Below, one piece after another: positions 9,338 through 16,403 of a stretch of DNA of 18,239 nt. A model generated the notes under the pieces. It did no database searches. It was given only the letters and a program-made list of their open reading frames with translations, and was not told where the DNA came from. The stretch is taken from the NCBI GenBank assembly GCA_947626425.1, contig CANQRX010000016.1:1-18239 (forward strand), in the 5' to 3' direction. Both the position numbers and the translations under genes were made by a program. Every line of letters begins with the position of its first letter. Position 1 is the first letter of the stretch. This DNA is from an uncultured Bacilli bacterium (GTDB lineage: Bacteria; Bacillota_I; Bacilli_A; RF39; UBA660).

Positions 9338-9366
9338 ATTATACACTAAACTAGCCAATTCCACAA
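9338..9366 (-). promoter_or_regulatory. Candidate internal promoter before the C39-like gene
   Basis: The minus strand has TTGTGG (9361-9366), a 17-nt spacer and a perfect TATAAT (9338-9343), about 22 bp before the ATG at 9316. It partly overlaps the end of the preceding gene. It could give extra expression of the downstream peptidase and T4SS genes. Confidence 0.4.
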
Positions 9367-9824
9367 TTACTTAAATCATACAAACCTAATATTTCAAAAA
9401 TTAATTCTAATAAATTAGGTAAAAACATAATAAGAACCGCGATGATTAGTCTTTTAATTGCTTTGGAAAAAAGTTTTTTTAAAATATCGTTATCACCTTT
9501 ACCTAAAGATTTTATAAAATCCATGAAGGATAAGGCGATGGCAATAATTACGGCACCGATTCTTAAAATTGTATATAAATTTTTTAAGATTTTTTTTAAT
9601 TCTTTTTCGGTACCATCTGCATTTAAAAATATTGTATCGCAAGTAAAATCGCCCTCAGAAATATTAGGAGATAAATTAGGATATTTATCTTCGGTGCTTC
9701 CTATTTCATCAAACTTTTTTATTTGATAATTACTAAGCATTTTAAAATTTTCTTTACTAAAAGCATTAGTAGGAAATGGGATTAAAAATAAGCCCAAAAT
9801 TAACAAAATTAAGTTCGTTTTCAT
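9351..9824 (-). CDS. Stand-alone exported T4SS pilin-like hairpin protein (GLYDL type)
   Basis: A 157-residue protein with a signal peptide (about 1-21), a short linker (STEDKY, shared almost exactly with the C39-like neighbour), then the hairpin module: DFTCDTIF with Cys62, helix 1 at about 80-104 ending MDFIK, a Lys-rich loop, helix 2 at about 122-146 with MFLP, and GLYDLSNC with Cys154. The Cys-to-Cys distance is 92 residues, equal to that in the C39-like neighbour. There is no catalytic domain, so it could be a structural pilin-type subunit. The SD AAGGAGGT before the ATG is excellent, and 9 bp separate it from the NlpC/P60 gene upstream. Similarity to the neighbour suggests a fairly recent duplication with domain gain or loss. 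Confidence 0.75.
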   Translation of the reverse strand: MKTNLILLILGLFLIPFPTNAFSKENFKMLSNYQIKKFDEIGSTEDKYPNLSPNISEGDFTCDTIFLNADGTEKELKKILKNLYTILRIGAVIIAIALSFMDFIKSLGKGDNDILKKLFSKAIKRLIIAVLIMFLPNLLELIFEILGLYDLSNCGIG

Positions 9825-9833
9825 TTTACCTCC

Positions 9834-10835
9834 TTATGTGACTATACAATTGCTTAAATCATATAGGCCAAATGCTTGAAAAAGCAGTTCTAATAATGAA
9901 GGCAAAAACAAGATACAAATTGCTAAGGCTATGCGCTTAAACATTCTAATATTTGCTTTTTTTAAACCTTCACCATTAGTTGATAATACTTTTATATAAT
10001 CATTAATTGTTAAAGAAAGAGCAAAAACAGGGGCAAAAATACGAATGGCTACAAATATAACATCTAAAATTGTTTTTAAGGGTTTATTGGCCACCGTGTT
10101 ATCTTTAGAAACAGTCAAAAATATAGTTTCACATTTAAAATCATCACTGGAATTAATTAATGGATAATTGGGGTATTTATCGATAGTTAATAATTCTTTG
10201 CCCCCACCTACATTTTCTAAATCAGCTCCATTTTTATCGGAACTTGAGCCATTGTCAGAGGAAATTACAGTATCATCAAAACCTGCATAAGTTCGAAAAA
10301 CTGTAAAACGCCCGTTACCAACACGCACTTGGGGACCACTTTTGCCACTTACTGTACTACTATGTAACCAATAATTTTTGCCTTGTTTTTGGCCGATATA
10401 AATGCCTATATGATTGACAGAAGATAGCCCGCTATTGTTTAAACCTATATCTCCAGGTTTTAACTGGGATTCACTTATTATTGGAAAATCTTTACTGCTG
10501 TTATAATTAATTGTTGACCAAGAGCAACCACCAGGATTTAAACCAGCCTTATGAAAAGCAAGGGAAACGTATCCAGAGCAATCAAGAGCTTGGGGATTTT
10601 CATTACAAGTTCCATGACCCCCACCATATCCATAAACTATTCCTTTGTTAACTAAGCTAGCAGCTTGTTTGATTAATTCAATTCGGTCTAATTGCAATCC
10701 AGTTGGCCAAGTAAGCTGTAATTCATTTAACAAATTTAATACTTCACTATCAATATCTACCCCATCAAAACTATAAGCATTGACTAGTAAAGGGCAACAT
10801 AAAATTATTATTAAGATAATTAAATATTTTTTCAT
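9834..10835 (-). CDS. Exported NlpC/P60 peptidoglycan hydrolase fused to a pilin-like membrane hairpin
   Basis: A 333-residue protein with a signal peptide (about 1-20). The NlpC/P60 domain spans about 50-180: catalytic Cys86 in LDCSGYVS, His142 in NHIGIYIG and a third polar residue His158 in WLHSST, the standard Cys-His-His set, with LKPGDIG before the His as in the family. Such enzymes usually cut D-Glu/meso-DAP or similar bonds in stem peptides. A linker (about 190-228) joins the shared module: DFKCETIF with Cys235, helix 1 ending NDYIK, helix 2 with LFLP, and GLYDLSNC with Cys330 (95 apart). It has a strong SD AAAGGAGGT before the ATG. It is probably a membrane-tethered wall hydrolase serving the VirB1/CwlT-like role of opening the wall for the secretion machine. 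Confidence 0.87.
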   Translation of the reverse strand: MKKYLIILIIILCCPLLVNAYSFDGVDIDSEVLNLLNELQLTWPTGLQLDRIELIKQAASLVNKGIVYGYGGGHGTCNENPQALDCSGYVSLAFHKAGLNPGGCSWSTINYNSSKDFPIISESQLKPGDIGLNNSGLSSVNHIGIYIGQKQGKNYWLHSSTVSGKSGPQVRVGNGRFTVFRTYAGFDDTVISSDNGSSSDKNGADLENVGGGKELLTIDKYPNYPLINSSDDFKCETIFLTVSKDNTVANKPLKTILDVIFVAIRIFAPVFALSLTINDYIKVLSTNGEGLKKANIRMFKRIALAICILFLPSLLELLFQAFGLYDLSNCIVT

Positions 10836-10846
10836 ATTGACCTCCT

Positions 10847-12097
10847 TTATTGGATATTACATTGACTTAAATCATATAAACCAAAAACTTTAAATAAAAA
10901 ATCTAAAATAAATGGTAAAAACATAATGATGATGCCTAAGATTACTCTTACGGCTGTTCTTTTAATAAACTTTTTGCTTGAGCCTTTTAAATCACCAGCA
11001 CCTATGAGTTTTATTAAATCAAAAAGGGTTAACAAAATCGCAAGTAAGGGTCCTCCCCATTTCATGATAGAAAAAATATCTTGAACAATTTTGCCTAAAG
11101 TATTAAATTCTTTAGTTTCTGCATCCATAAAAAACAAAGCTTTACAAGAAAAATCTTCGTCACTAGCTATTATTGGTGAATAACTAGGATAATAATCGGT
11201 TAAAGAACCACCCGTAATTTTTTTATCGACTACCCTTCTTGTACTACCAGTTGCCGTATTTTGGTGACCACTAGATCCATCTATAGAAGCATCTAGACGA
11301 AAACTACTTCCCGCTAATTCGATTAAAACTTGAGCAATGGCCCGAGCTAATTCATCTTTGGAATTTATATATTTAGCAAATTGGCTTTGATTTTGAAAAA
11401 AGAAAGTTTCTAAATAATAAACGGGAATGCCTCTTTCATTATACAAGTTATTAATTGCTGTTAGTTCATAACCAACCATCGGTGAATCAGCGACTACCAT
11501 GGAATCAGTTGTGCCTAATACTTGATCTACGGCATCAGTTATTTTTTTGCCATTGGAAGTATATGGCTCTTCTAATTCATCAAGTAAAACGGCGCTGTAA
11601 CTTGCAGTACCACCATTAAAATGCAATTCGAGAGCAAATAAATAATTTTCGGACCCGACTGAATCAATATGTTCATAAGTACGGGTACTATAACTACCTA
11701 TTGTTCCTTGAACGAAGCCACAGCAAGAAGTATCAGCTGGATAACAATTACTGTCCCAATTGTTTGAAAAGTAACTATCTCCGGCAAGTTCATTAGAAAT
11801 TTCATAAGGAATATTGGCTTGCTTTAAGTAACCAGCAATTTTATCAATCATAATTCGAGCTTCATAATTTTCAAAATATTCTTTATTATTATAAGTATAA
11901 GAAGCATGATTGCAACCTTTTCCACCTAACCCATGGGCGGCTTCTAAAAGAATTCTTTTTTCATTGTCTTTGGCTGTCGACAAATTAACGGCTAAACTTT
12001 CATTGGAAATAGGGGTTTGGTTATTTAAAGTGATGATACACCCAAAAATAATAATACTAAAACTAAAAATTAAAATTTTTAATATTTTCTTTTGCAA
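10847..12097 (-). CDS. Exported N-acetylmuramoyl-L-alanine amidase-like (Amidase_3) domain fused to a pilin-like membrane hairpin
   Basis: Counted from the TTG at 12097 it has 416 residues. An N-terminal hydrophobic signal or anchor (about 4-24) is followed by an Amidase_3-like domain. Candidate zinc ligands are His55 (EAAHGLGG), Glu79 (NYEARIMID) and His159 (ALELHFNGG), and the catalytic Glu is Glu230 (YYLETFFF). It is divergent but keeps the key positions. This family cleaves the MurNAc-L-Ala bond. A Ser/Gly/Thr linker leads to the module: DFSCKALF with Cys318, helix 1 ending FDLIK, helix 2 with MFLP, and GLYDLSQC with Cys413 (95 apart). I chose TTG because GGTGG lies 5 nt before it; a GTG at 12106 is the alternative and adds three residues. 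It follows the upstream gene closely. Confidence 0.78.
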   Translation of the reverse strand: MQKKILKILIFSFSIIIFGCIITLNNQTPISNESLAVNLSTAKDNEKRILLEAAHGLGGKGCNHASYTYNNKEYFENYEARIMIDKIAGYLKQANIPYEISNELAGDSYFSNNWDSNCYPADTSCCGFVQGTIGSYSTRTYEHIDSVGSENYLFALELHFNGGTASYSAVLLDELEEPYTSNGKKITDAVDQVLGTTDSMVVADSPMVGYELTAINNLYNERGIPVYYLETFFFQNQSQFAKYINSKDELARAIAQVLIELAGSSFRLDASIDGSSGHQNTATGSTRRVVDKKITGGSLTDYYPSYSPIIASDEDFSCKALFFMDAETKEFNTLGKIVQDIFSIMKWGGPLLAILLTLFDLIKLIGAGDLKGSSKKFIKRTAVRVILGIIIMFLPFILDFLFKVFGLYDLSQCNIQ

Positions 12098-12112
12098 AAA
12101 TACCACCCAACC

Positions 12113-12505
12113 CTATTCACATTCTGAAACGTTTAAAAGGCAAACAATACATTCACGGTAACTGTTTTCGTAACTAACTGTCCAGCTGTCAACAAGGGAA
12201 AAAACAAATTCAATAATTGACGGTAAAAAGAAAATGCAAACACCCAATAAAACCCGTGAAATTGCTGATTTTAATGATTTAGTTAAATCACTATCTTTTC
12301 CAGTTGTAATTAATTTAACCAAATCAATTATTACAAAAATAATAATTATAATTGGAGCAATAATTTTAAGAGCTCTAACAAACTCACCTGCTAGTTTAAA
12401 TCCACTTTTAAATCCTGTGCAGTAAGGATTGGCAGCCATTACCGGTTTTGTAAAAACAAGATTAAATAAAATTAGTAATCCTAATAATAGTTTTCTTTTT
12501 TTCAT
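12113..12505 (-). CDS. Small exported T4SS pilin-like protein (CxxC type)
   Basis: A 130-residue protein with a signal peptide (about 1-24, cut near PVMAA), Cys29, helix 1 at about 43-63 ending IIDLVK, a polar loop with TTGKDSDLTK, helix 2 at about 84-105 with FFLP, then a tail ending in CIVCLLNVSEC (Cys119, 122, 129). The loop and second helix resemble the T4SS pilin/TrbC pattern in which a short Gly-Asp-Lys loop links two helices. The start is ATG 12505, because GGAG lies 8 nt before it; a longer reading from TTG 12532 would overlap the promoter -10. It is the first gene of the operon that runs through virB4, a position that fits a major pilin-type subunit. Confidence 0.75.
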   Translation of the reverse strand: MKKRKLLLGLLILFNLVFTKPVMAANPYCTGFKSGFKLAGEFVRALKIIAPIIIIIFVIIDLVKLITTGKDSDLTKSLKSAISRVLLGVCIFFLPSIIEFVFSLVDSWTVSYENSYRECIVCLLNVSECE

Positions 12506-12533
12506 AGACATTGCTCCACTTCTAATTACCAAA

Positions 12534-12542
12534 ATTATAACA
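12534..12542 (-). promoter_or_regulatory. Extended -10 promoter of the main T4SS operon
   Basis: The minus strand reads TGTTATAAT, a perfect extended -10, in the gap after a terminator and about 29 bp before the ATG at 12505. The predicted leader is about 22 nt. No convincing -35 is seen, as is usual for extended -10 promoters. Confidence 0.6.
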
Positions 12543-12602
12543 CGAAAAAGGATATTTTACATCTATTTTAAAATGGTCGGTTTAAAAGATTTTTTGAGTT
12601 TT

Positions 12603-12624
12603 AAAAAAGAAGGATTTTTCCTTC
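12603..12624 (-). terminator. Intrinsic terminator between two pilin-like genes
   Basis: On the minus strand GAAGGA (12619-12624) pairs perfectly with TCCTTC (12609-12614) across a 4-nt loop, followed by six T. It sits just after the stop of the 12632 gene and before the promoter at 12534, so it marks a transcription-unit boundary inside the locus. Confidence 0.85.
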
Positions 12625-12631
12625 CACAAAA

Positions 12632-13078
12632 TTAATTCGCGTTTTGGGCTTGTTCTTCAGCGTCATCACATTGAGAAACATTTAATATACAAGTTTGACA
12701 AACATTGTAATCACTGGTTACTTCATCAAATCCATCAACTAAAGAAAAGACGAAACTGATAATAGTTGGGACAAAGAAAATTAAAACTCCAGCAATAACG
12801 CGAAAAGCAAATGACTTCACTGATTTCATTATTTCCCCATCTTTTCCACCGGTTACGGCCTTAAATAGGTCAATTATCCCAAAAATTAGTAATAAAATAG
12901 GGACAATTATTTTTACAATAAAAACAATATAGCCAATAAATTTTAATGGTGATTTTAGTTTGGTACAAAAATTGACTGCACCAAGGGCGATGCCCCCTAA
13001 ATTTCCTATTTCTAAAGCATTGACATTTTCTATTAAAAATAGGCTACCAAATAATATTAATAATAAAACTTTTTTCAT
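12632..13078 (-). CDS. Small exported T4SS pilin-like protein (CxxC type)
   Basis: A 148-residue paralogue of the 12113-12505 product. It has a signal peptide (about 1-21), Cys38, helix 1 at about 47-69 ending GIIDLFK, a loop with TGGKDGEIMK that resembles the loop of T4SS pilin proteins, helix 2 at about 93-114 with FFVP, then CQTCILNVSQC (Cys127, 130, 137) and an acidic/Asn tail. The start is ATG 13078, preceded by GGAGG with a 7-nt gap; upstream in-frame starts lie inside the preceding gene. The stop of the preceding gene falls between its SD and its ATG, so the two are tightly coupled. There is no catalytic domain. It is likely a membrane pilin-type component. Confidence 0.75.
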   Translation of the reverse strand: MKKVLLLILFGSLFLIENVNALEIGNLGGIALGAVNFCTKLKSPLKFIGYIVFIVKIIVPILLLIFGIIDLFKAVTGGKDGEIMKSVKSFAFRVIAGVLIFFVPTIISFVFSLVDGFDEVTSDYNVCQTCILNVSQCDDAEEQAQNAN

Positions 13079-13080
13079 TT

Positions 13081-13902
13081 TTAACCTCCAATTTGACAAC
13101 TTTCACTGCTACAGCTATTAACATCGCAATTATCCGCATCTAATAGACATTGAGTACAGCAACACCAAACATTTCGATATTCACTCCATTCATTTACCAT
13201 ATCCAAAAGAACTTGAATTACACCTGGTAAAAAGAAAATACACACTCCTGCGATTACACGAATAGCTATACTTTTTATAGCAATGAAAAAGCGATTATCT
13301 TTTGGTGATGTACTAGCTTTAACTAAATCTATTATTCCTAAAACAATAATTAAGCCCACAATTAAAATCTTTACAAAATTAATTATCAGTCCAATAAATT
13401 TCATTGGTTTTCGAAAGCTAGGACTACTACATACTTCTTCTAAATTCGAATCCTTTACGTCACCCCAATCAGTATTATTTTGGTTAAATGTTTGTTTTTT
13501 TTCTTCAAGAGCCTCTTTAGTTAAGGGATTATCATTTTTTTGACTAACGGTTGCTTTAATTTTGGAATAGCCACTTGTTTTACTGGATTTAATAGTAATC
13601 GAACTATCCTTTTTGGCTGCATAAATAGCCGGGCAATATAATTTTGATCTATTTTTAACAAAATTAATAAATTCTAAGGATTGTTTAAATTTAAAATCTT
13701 TACCACTATTCTTTTTTTTGATAACTTTTACTTGACCTTCAACATTACTGCCAAGTGAACTTACTTGGTATGTTACTTTATAATTAAAAACTTTATAAGT
13801 GCATACTATGCATTGATAAGTAGAACAGGTATTTGCCATAGCTTTATAAGGGATTATTAAAAAAAGAAATAGACTAACCAGAAAAAGCCATTTTTTTTTC
13901 AA
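13081..13902 (-). CDS. Exported protein of unknown N-terminal domain with pilin-like hairpin (CxxC type)
   Basis: A 273-residue protein with a signal peptide (about 1-23), then about 130 residues that I do not recognise, beginning with a Cys cluster (CSTYQCIVC) and rich in Lys and Ser. The module follows: Cys158, helix 1 at about 169-193 ending GIIDLVK, a loop with TSPKDN, helix 2 at about 214-236 with FFLP, then CTQCLLDADNC (Cys249, 252, 259) preceded by two extra Cys and followed by two more. It has at least a dozen Cys, unusually many. The start is probably TTG 13902, since GAGG lies 8 nt before it; GTG 13911 overlaps that SD. An A9 run follows the start codon. It is first in a two-gene unit with the 12632 gene. 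Confidence 0.72.
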   Translation of the reverse strand: MKKKWLFLVSLFLFLIIPYKAMANTCSTYQCIVCTYKVFNYKVTYQVSSLGSNVEGQVKVIKKKNSGKDFKFKQSLEFINFVKNRSKLYCPAIYAAKKDSSITIKSSKTSGYSKIKATVSQKNDNPLTKEALEEKKQTFNQNNTDWGDVKDSNLEEVCSSPSFRKPMKFIGLIINFVKILIVGLIIVLGIIDLVKASTSPKDNRFFIAIKSIAIRVIAGVCIFFLPGVIQVLLDMVNEWSEYRNVWCCCTQCLLDADNCDVNSCSSESCQIGG

Positions 13903-13928
13903 TTTTATCACCTCATTTAACTAAACCA

Positions 13929-13937
13929 ATTATAGCA
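13929..13937 (-). promoter_or_regulatory. Extended -10 promoter of the 13902-12632 unit
   Basis: The minus strand reads TGCTATAAT, a perfect extended -10, about 27 bp before the TTG start at 13902. The -35 position is only a T-run. It lies in the 70-bp gap after engB. Confidence 0.6.
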
Positions 13938-13972
13938 TAAACTTTATCCTTAAAAAAGATAAAAATAATTCA

Positions 13973-14563
13973 TCAATTTAAACTGGCATTTTCTTTAATA
14001 ATTTTATAAATTTCTTCTCTTCCTTTTTTGGTTGTTGAAGAAAAATGAATAAAGCCATTTTCTTCTAAACCTAAAGTATTCATAATTAATTTGTCTTGGT
14101 TAATTCGTTGGGAACTTCCAACTTTATCGTATTTTGTGGCTACCACAGTTACATTTAATCGATAATATTTTAAAAAATTATACATTAGAATGTCATCTTC
14201 AGTAGGTTTATGACGGTAGTCAATTAAAAGAAAAACATGAGTTAAATTGCCACGACTTTTTATATATTCTTCAATCATTAAGCCTAATTTCTTTTTAGTT
14301 TCAAAAGAGCCTTTTGCATAACCATATCCAGGAACATCAATTAAATAAAATTGATTATTTATTAAATAAAAGTTTAGGGTTTGCGTCTTGCCAGGTTTAC
14401 TGGAAGTTCGCGCATAATTTTTTCGGCCAATTATGGCATTTATAAAGCTTGATTTTCCAACATTACTTCTTCCAACTAATAAAAATTCAGGTTTTATATC
14501 TTGGGGATACTGGCTTTGCCGAACCGCGATTTTTTCTAATTCAACCGAATCAATTTTCATCAT
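13973..14563 (-). CDS. engB: Ribosome-biogenesis GTPase YsxC/YihA (EngB)
   Basis: Essential TRAFAC-class GTPase that assists large ribosomal subunit assembly in the cytoplasm. The motifs are in order: G1 GRSNVGKSS at 31-39, G2 around PGKTQT (57-62), G3 DVPGYGYA from 76, G4 TKYD at 143-146, and G5 near SSTTKKG. The length of 196 residues is typical. Two ATGs occur in a row; AGGA sits 6 nt before the first. The gap to the upstream exported-protein gene is only 8 bp, and its SD partly overlaps that gene's stop, so it is probably co-transcribed with it. The protein is an ordinary housekeeping one in an odd place. Confidence 0.97.
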   Translation of the reverse strand: MMKIDSVELEKIAVRQSQYPQDIKPEFLLVGRSNVGKSSFINAIIGRKNYARTSSKPGKTQTLNFYLINNQFYLIDVPGYGYAKGSFETKKKLGLMIEEYIKSRGNLTHVFLLIDYRHKPTEDDILMYNFLKYYRLNVTVVATKYDKVGSSQRINQDKLIMNTLGLEENGFIHFSSTTKKGREEIYKIIKENASLN

Positions 14564-14571
14564 AACACTTC

Positions 14572-16350
14572 CTATTCTATATCACACTTATTAATATCTA
14601 AAATACAATTTACACAGTTTTGAAAATCAACAGGAACGGCTAGTTCGCTACTTTCCACAACTGCTTCACCATTTGAAGATATTCCTTGAGCTATATTATA
14701 TATTGTTATTAAAAAGGTTGGCAACAAGAAAATAACTATACCTATAACAATTCTAATGAAAATATTTTTGGCATATTTTTTAGCATCAGCTTCTTGACCA
14801 CTGATAACGATTTTAACAATATCCATAATTCCAAAGCCAATTATTAAAGCCGGAACTAAAACTTTGGCTAAGGAAATTAAAATTCCTAAAAACTTAAAGG
14901 TTCGCGCAACATGAGCGTCAGTACAAAATAAAGTTAAATCTAAATTACAATATTCGTCATTTCGACCACATAAATTATCAGGATTAAATTTACCTTCTTC
15001 AGCTTTATGACTTTTTATATCACTAGAGGTATTTAATTTGCAAGCATCTTTACCATTTTGAGCTTCGACGGCTTGCACTTGCATTGTTGTGCCACAATTC
15101 AATTGTTCAGCGTCTTTATATTCAAAGGAAAATGTTTGCCCTTGCGAATTACATATCGCATAAGTATTAGCAGAAGAAACTTGAAAAATATCATTATCGT
15201 ATAAATCCGCAACTAAACGGGTAGCTAAATTAGAACTCGGATCATTAGCCCAAAAAATATTACTCCAAGCTTCATCACTAGGGATGATTTTATATCTGGC
15301 ATTAGGAGTATCAGTCTTCGATGAAAAATCAAACTTAATATAGTAACATTTATTATCACCAACATCATTCCAATAAGAATCATCTTTGGCAGGAATTGTT
15401 ACCGTTTTTTTATTTTTAATTATTAAGGGATTATGGTTTTTTCCAACATCATCACCAGATTCACCACTAGAACCAAAATTTTCATGAAGAGTACTAGTAC
15501 TAAATGTTTTATTAGATGTAGTTGTTTCTTTTTTGGTTATAACTTCATATGTATGGTATTTATAAGTTTTAAGAGCGTCATATAAATTTAAAGTAATATT
15601 TTGAGCCGTTAGCCATACCTCATCATTTTTTTTATTAACTCGAAAAGGAATAATCTCATTATAGTTTTCATAGGAACAATTTTTTTTATTGCATAAATAG
15701 ACAACAACATTGGAGTTAGGAGGATTTCTTAAAAATTCATCAAGCCGATAATTACCTGTACCATTTTTGCCAATTAAAATATTTATTTCGAATAAATCAC
15801 CATCTTTACTAACTTCCCAATTGTTATTTCGTAAAGCACTTATTATTGCATTATTAGCATAAGAAGAACTGCTAGTTGTTTCTAAATTTTCAACAAGATG
15901 ATTTTGATTAAACTGCGTCGTTACTGAAGAGGTTTCTTTATTGGTTATTGCTTCATATGTATGATATTTATAACTATGAAGTGAGTTATATAAATCTTGA
16001 GAAATATTATTAGCTGATAACCAAACATTATCATCTTTTTTATTAATTCTAAAAGGAATAATTTCATTATAATTTTCATACGAACATGTTTTTTGACTAC
16101 ATAGATAAACTACAACATTGGAATTTGGAGGGTCACCTAAAAATTCATCATGGATTGAATTACTACCACTATAAGTACCTATCAAAATATTAATTTCATA
16201 TAAATTGGAGTTTTTACTAACTTGCCATTCATTGTTTTGTAAGGCTTCAATGATAATATTGTTTGAATAAGCATTAGAAATTGCTTTAACATTTAATATT
16301 CCAATTGAAAATAGCAAGATTAAAACTAATAAATACCATCTTTTTTTCAT
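14572..16350 (-). CDS. Exported tandem-repeat protein with T4SS pilin-like hairpin (CxxC type)
   Basis: A 592-residue protein with a signal peptide (about 1-23), two tandem copies of a roughly 111-residue domain (30-140 and 166-276) that are about two-thirds identical and share a Cys pair and NPPNSNVVVYLC / CSYENYNEIIPF blocks, then a Ser/Gly linker, a third unrelated extracellular region (about 310-470) with several Cys, and the hairpin module: Cys477, helix 1 at about 488-512 ending GIMDIVK, helix 2 at about 533-553 with FLLP, and CVNCILDINKC (Cys579, 582, 589). No catalytic motif was recognised; adhesion or a structural role is inference. The SD AGGGAG precedes the ATG. It is first in a unit with engB. 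Confidence 0.78.
   Translation of the reverse strand: MKKRWYLLVLILLFSIGILNVKAISNAYSNNIIIEALQNNEWQVSKNSNLYEINILIGTYSGSNSIHDEFLGDPPNSNVVVYLCSQKTCSYENYNEIIPFRINKKDDNVWLSANNISQDLYNSLHSYKYHTYEAITNKETSSVTTQFNQNHLVENLETTSSSSYANNAIISALRNNNWEVSKDGDLFEINILIGKNGTGNYRLDEFLRNPPNSNVVVYLCNKKNCSYENYNEIIPFRVNKKNDEVWLTAQNITLNLYDALKTYKYHTYEVITKKETTTSNKTFSTSTLHENFGSSGESGDDVGKNHNPLIIKNKKTVTIPAKDDSYWNDVGDNKCYYIKFDFSSKTDTPNARYKIIPSDEAWSNIFWANDPSSNLATRLVADLYDNDIFQVSSANTYAICNSQGQTFSFEYKDAEQLNCGTTMQVQAVEAQNGKDACKLNTSSDIKSHKAEEGKFNPDNLCGRNDEYCNLDLTLFCTDAHVARTFKFLGILISLAKVLVPALIIGFGIMDIVKIVISGQEADAKKYAKNIFIRIVIGIVIFLLPTFLITIYNIAQGISSNGEAVVESSELAVPVDFQNCVNCILDINKCDIE
15523..16263 (-). repeat. Two tandem protein-coding repeats
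   Basis: Bases 15931-16263 and 15523-15855 encode two copies of the same domain with a 136-codon period. By eye about 75 of 111 aligned residues are identical, with the blocks around NSNVVVYLC and ENYNEIIPFR unchanged. This is an internal duplication within one gene. Confidence 0.88.
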
Positions 16351-16387
16351 TAAAAAACTCCCTTCTGTTAATTAATCTATTAAAAAC

Positions 16388-16396
16388 ATTTTAACA
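16388..16396 (-). promoter_or_regulatory. Candidate extended -10 promoter of the tandem-repeat gene and engB
   Basis: The minus strand reads TGTTAAAAT, about 38 bp before the ATG at 16350, just after a candidate terminator. It is one mismatch from the extended -10 consensus seen twice more in this locus. No clear -35 is present. Confidence 0.45.
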
Positions 16397-16403
16397 TCAA
16401 AAT

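Noticed and set aside
3178..13902. Integrative conjugative element
   Set aside because: VirB-type genes are present, but no relaxase, coupling protein, integrase, oriT or flanking att repeats were seen in the window.
13940..13972. Terminator after engB
   Set aside because: TTTATC/GATAAA can pair, but the loop is T-rich and no U-tract follows on the minus strand; I do not call a terminator.
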